Source: Azospirillum sp. TSO35-2 (GTDB lineage Bacteria > Pseudomonadota > Alphaproteobacteria > Azospirillales > Azospirillaceae). From it: DNA of 64,000 bases. The stretch is taken from NCBI RefSeq assembly GCF_003116095.1, contig NZ_LGRA01000021.1, forward strand, positions 2,180,226-2,244,225, given 5' to 3'. Of this stretch, positions 63,931 through 64,000 are shown one piece after another; the first letter of the stretch is position 1, and each line of letters begins with the position of its first letter. Under the pieces are notes generated by a model. That model searched no databases and was not told the origin of the DNA. It saw nothing but the letters and a program-made list of their open reading frames with translations. Position numbers and translations under genes: made by a program.

Positions 63931-64000
<70 letters not shown>

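Overview
The window is GC-rich and gene-dense and comes from an alphaproteobacterial chromosome, most likely Azospirillum or a close member of the Rhodospirillales. This is inferred from gene content and order: a complete nuoA-N operon running into birA, coaX, rnj, methylmalonyl-CoA epimerase, a DUF1467 gene, proS and lolCD; a mitochondrial-type Atp12 chaperone; the pssA-psd pair; and an editing-domain-less ProS. No transposase, integrase, phage gene, CRISPR array or recognisable defence island is present. Nearly everything is core metabolism and cell maintenance.

Layout. 1-3091: the end-truncated ppx/gppA gene, an orphan branched-chain-type substrate-binding protein, and a 0.9-kb gene-free stretch with a REP-type repeat, a strong terminator and a possible small RNA. 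3092-8435: an ABC1/UbiB-type kinase and a tightly overlapping queuosine cluster queA-tgt-queF-queG. 8520-14369: a coiled-coil protein, an Eis-like acetyltransferase, a chemotaxis receptor, a CYTH phosphatase, small membrane proteins and an ACT-like protein. Between 13503 and 14019 lie two promoter-like signals and a possible leader peptide. 14388-17022: pssA-psd and two small genes. 17096-21971: a four-gene BMP/nucleoside ABC importer. 22226-28366: ygfZ, a PRC-barrel protein, an operon crcB-rluA family-HAD-atp12, and two hydrolases.

28465-53301 is one long run of minus-strand genes. Transcription starts upstream of nuoA, passes through all fourteen complex I genes and continues with short gaps into birA, coaX, rnj, mce, DUF1467 and tag. 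After a terminator come a two-gene hypothetical unit, proS, and lolC-lolD. 53615-64000: tRNA-Asp, several small envelope or unknown proteins, a DsbA-like protein, prpE, the divergent argO/argP pair, pepF, a hemerythrin, and tRNA-Lys cut by the window edge.

Linked functions: prpE (propionyl-CoA formation) and methylmalonyl-CoA epimerase both serve propionate assimilation; PssA and Psd make phosphatidylethanolamine; LolCD exports lipoproteins; QueA, Tgt, QueF and QueG convert preQ0 to queuosine in tRNA. I did not find a convincing new multi-gene system. The most interesting leads are regulatory and small: an EcfG-like bidirectional promoter at 13707-13733, a possible leaderless leader peptide with a hairpin at 13870-13970, a candidate small RNA at 2697-2952, an 18-histidine loop in NuoL, and a family of C/T-rich palindromic intergenic repeats.
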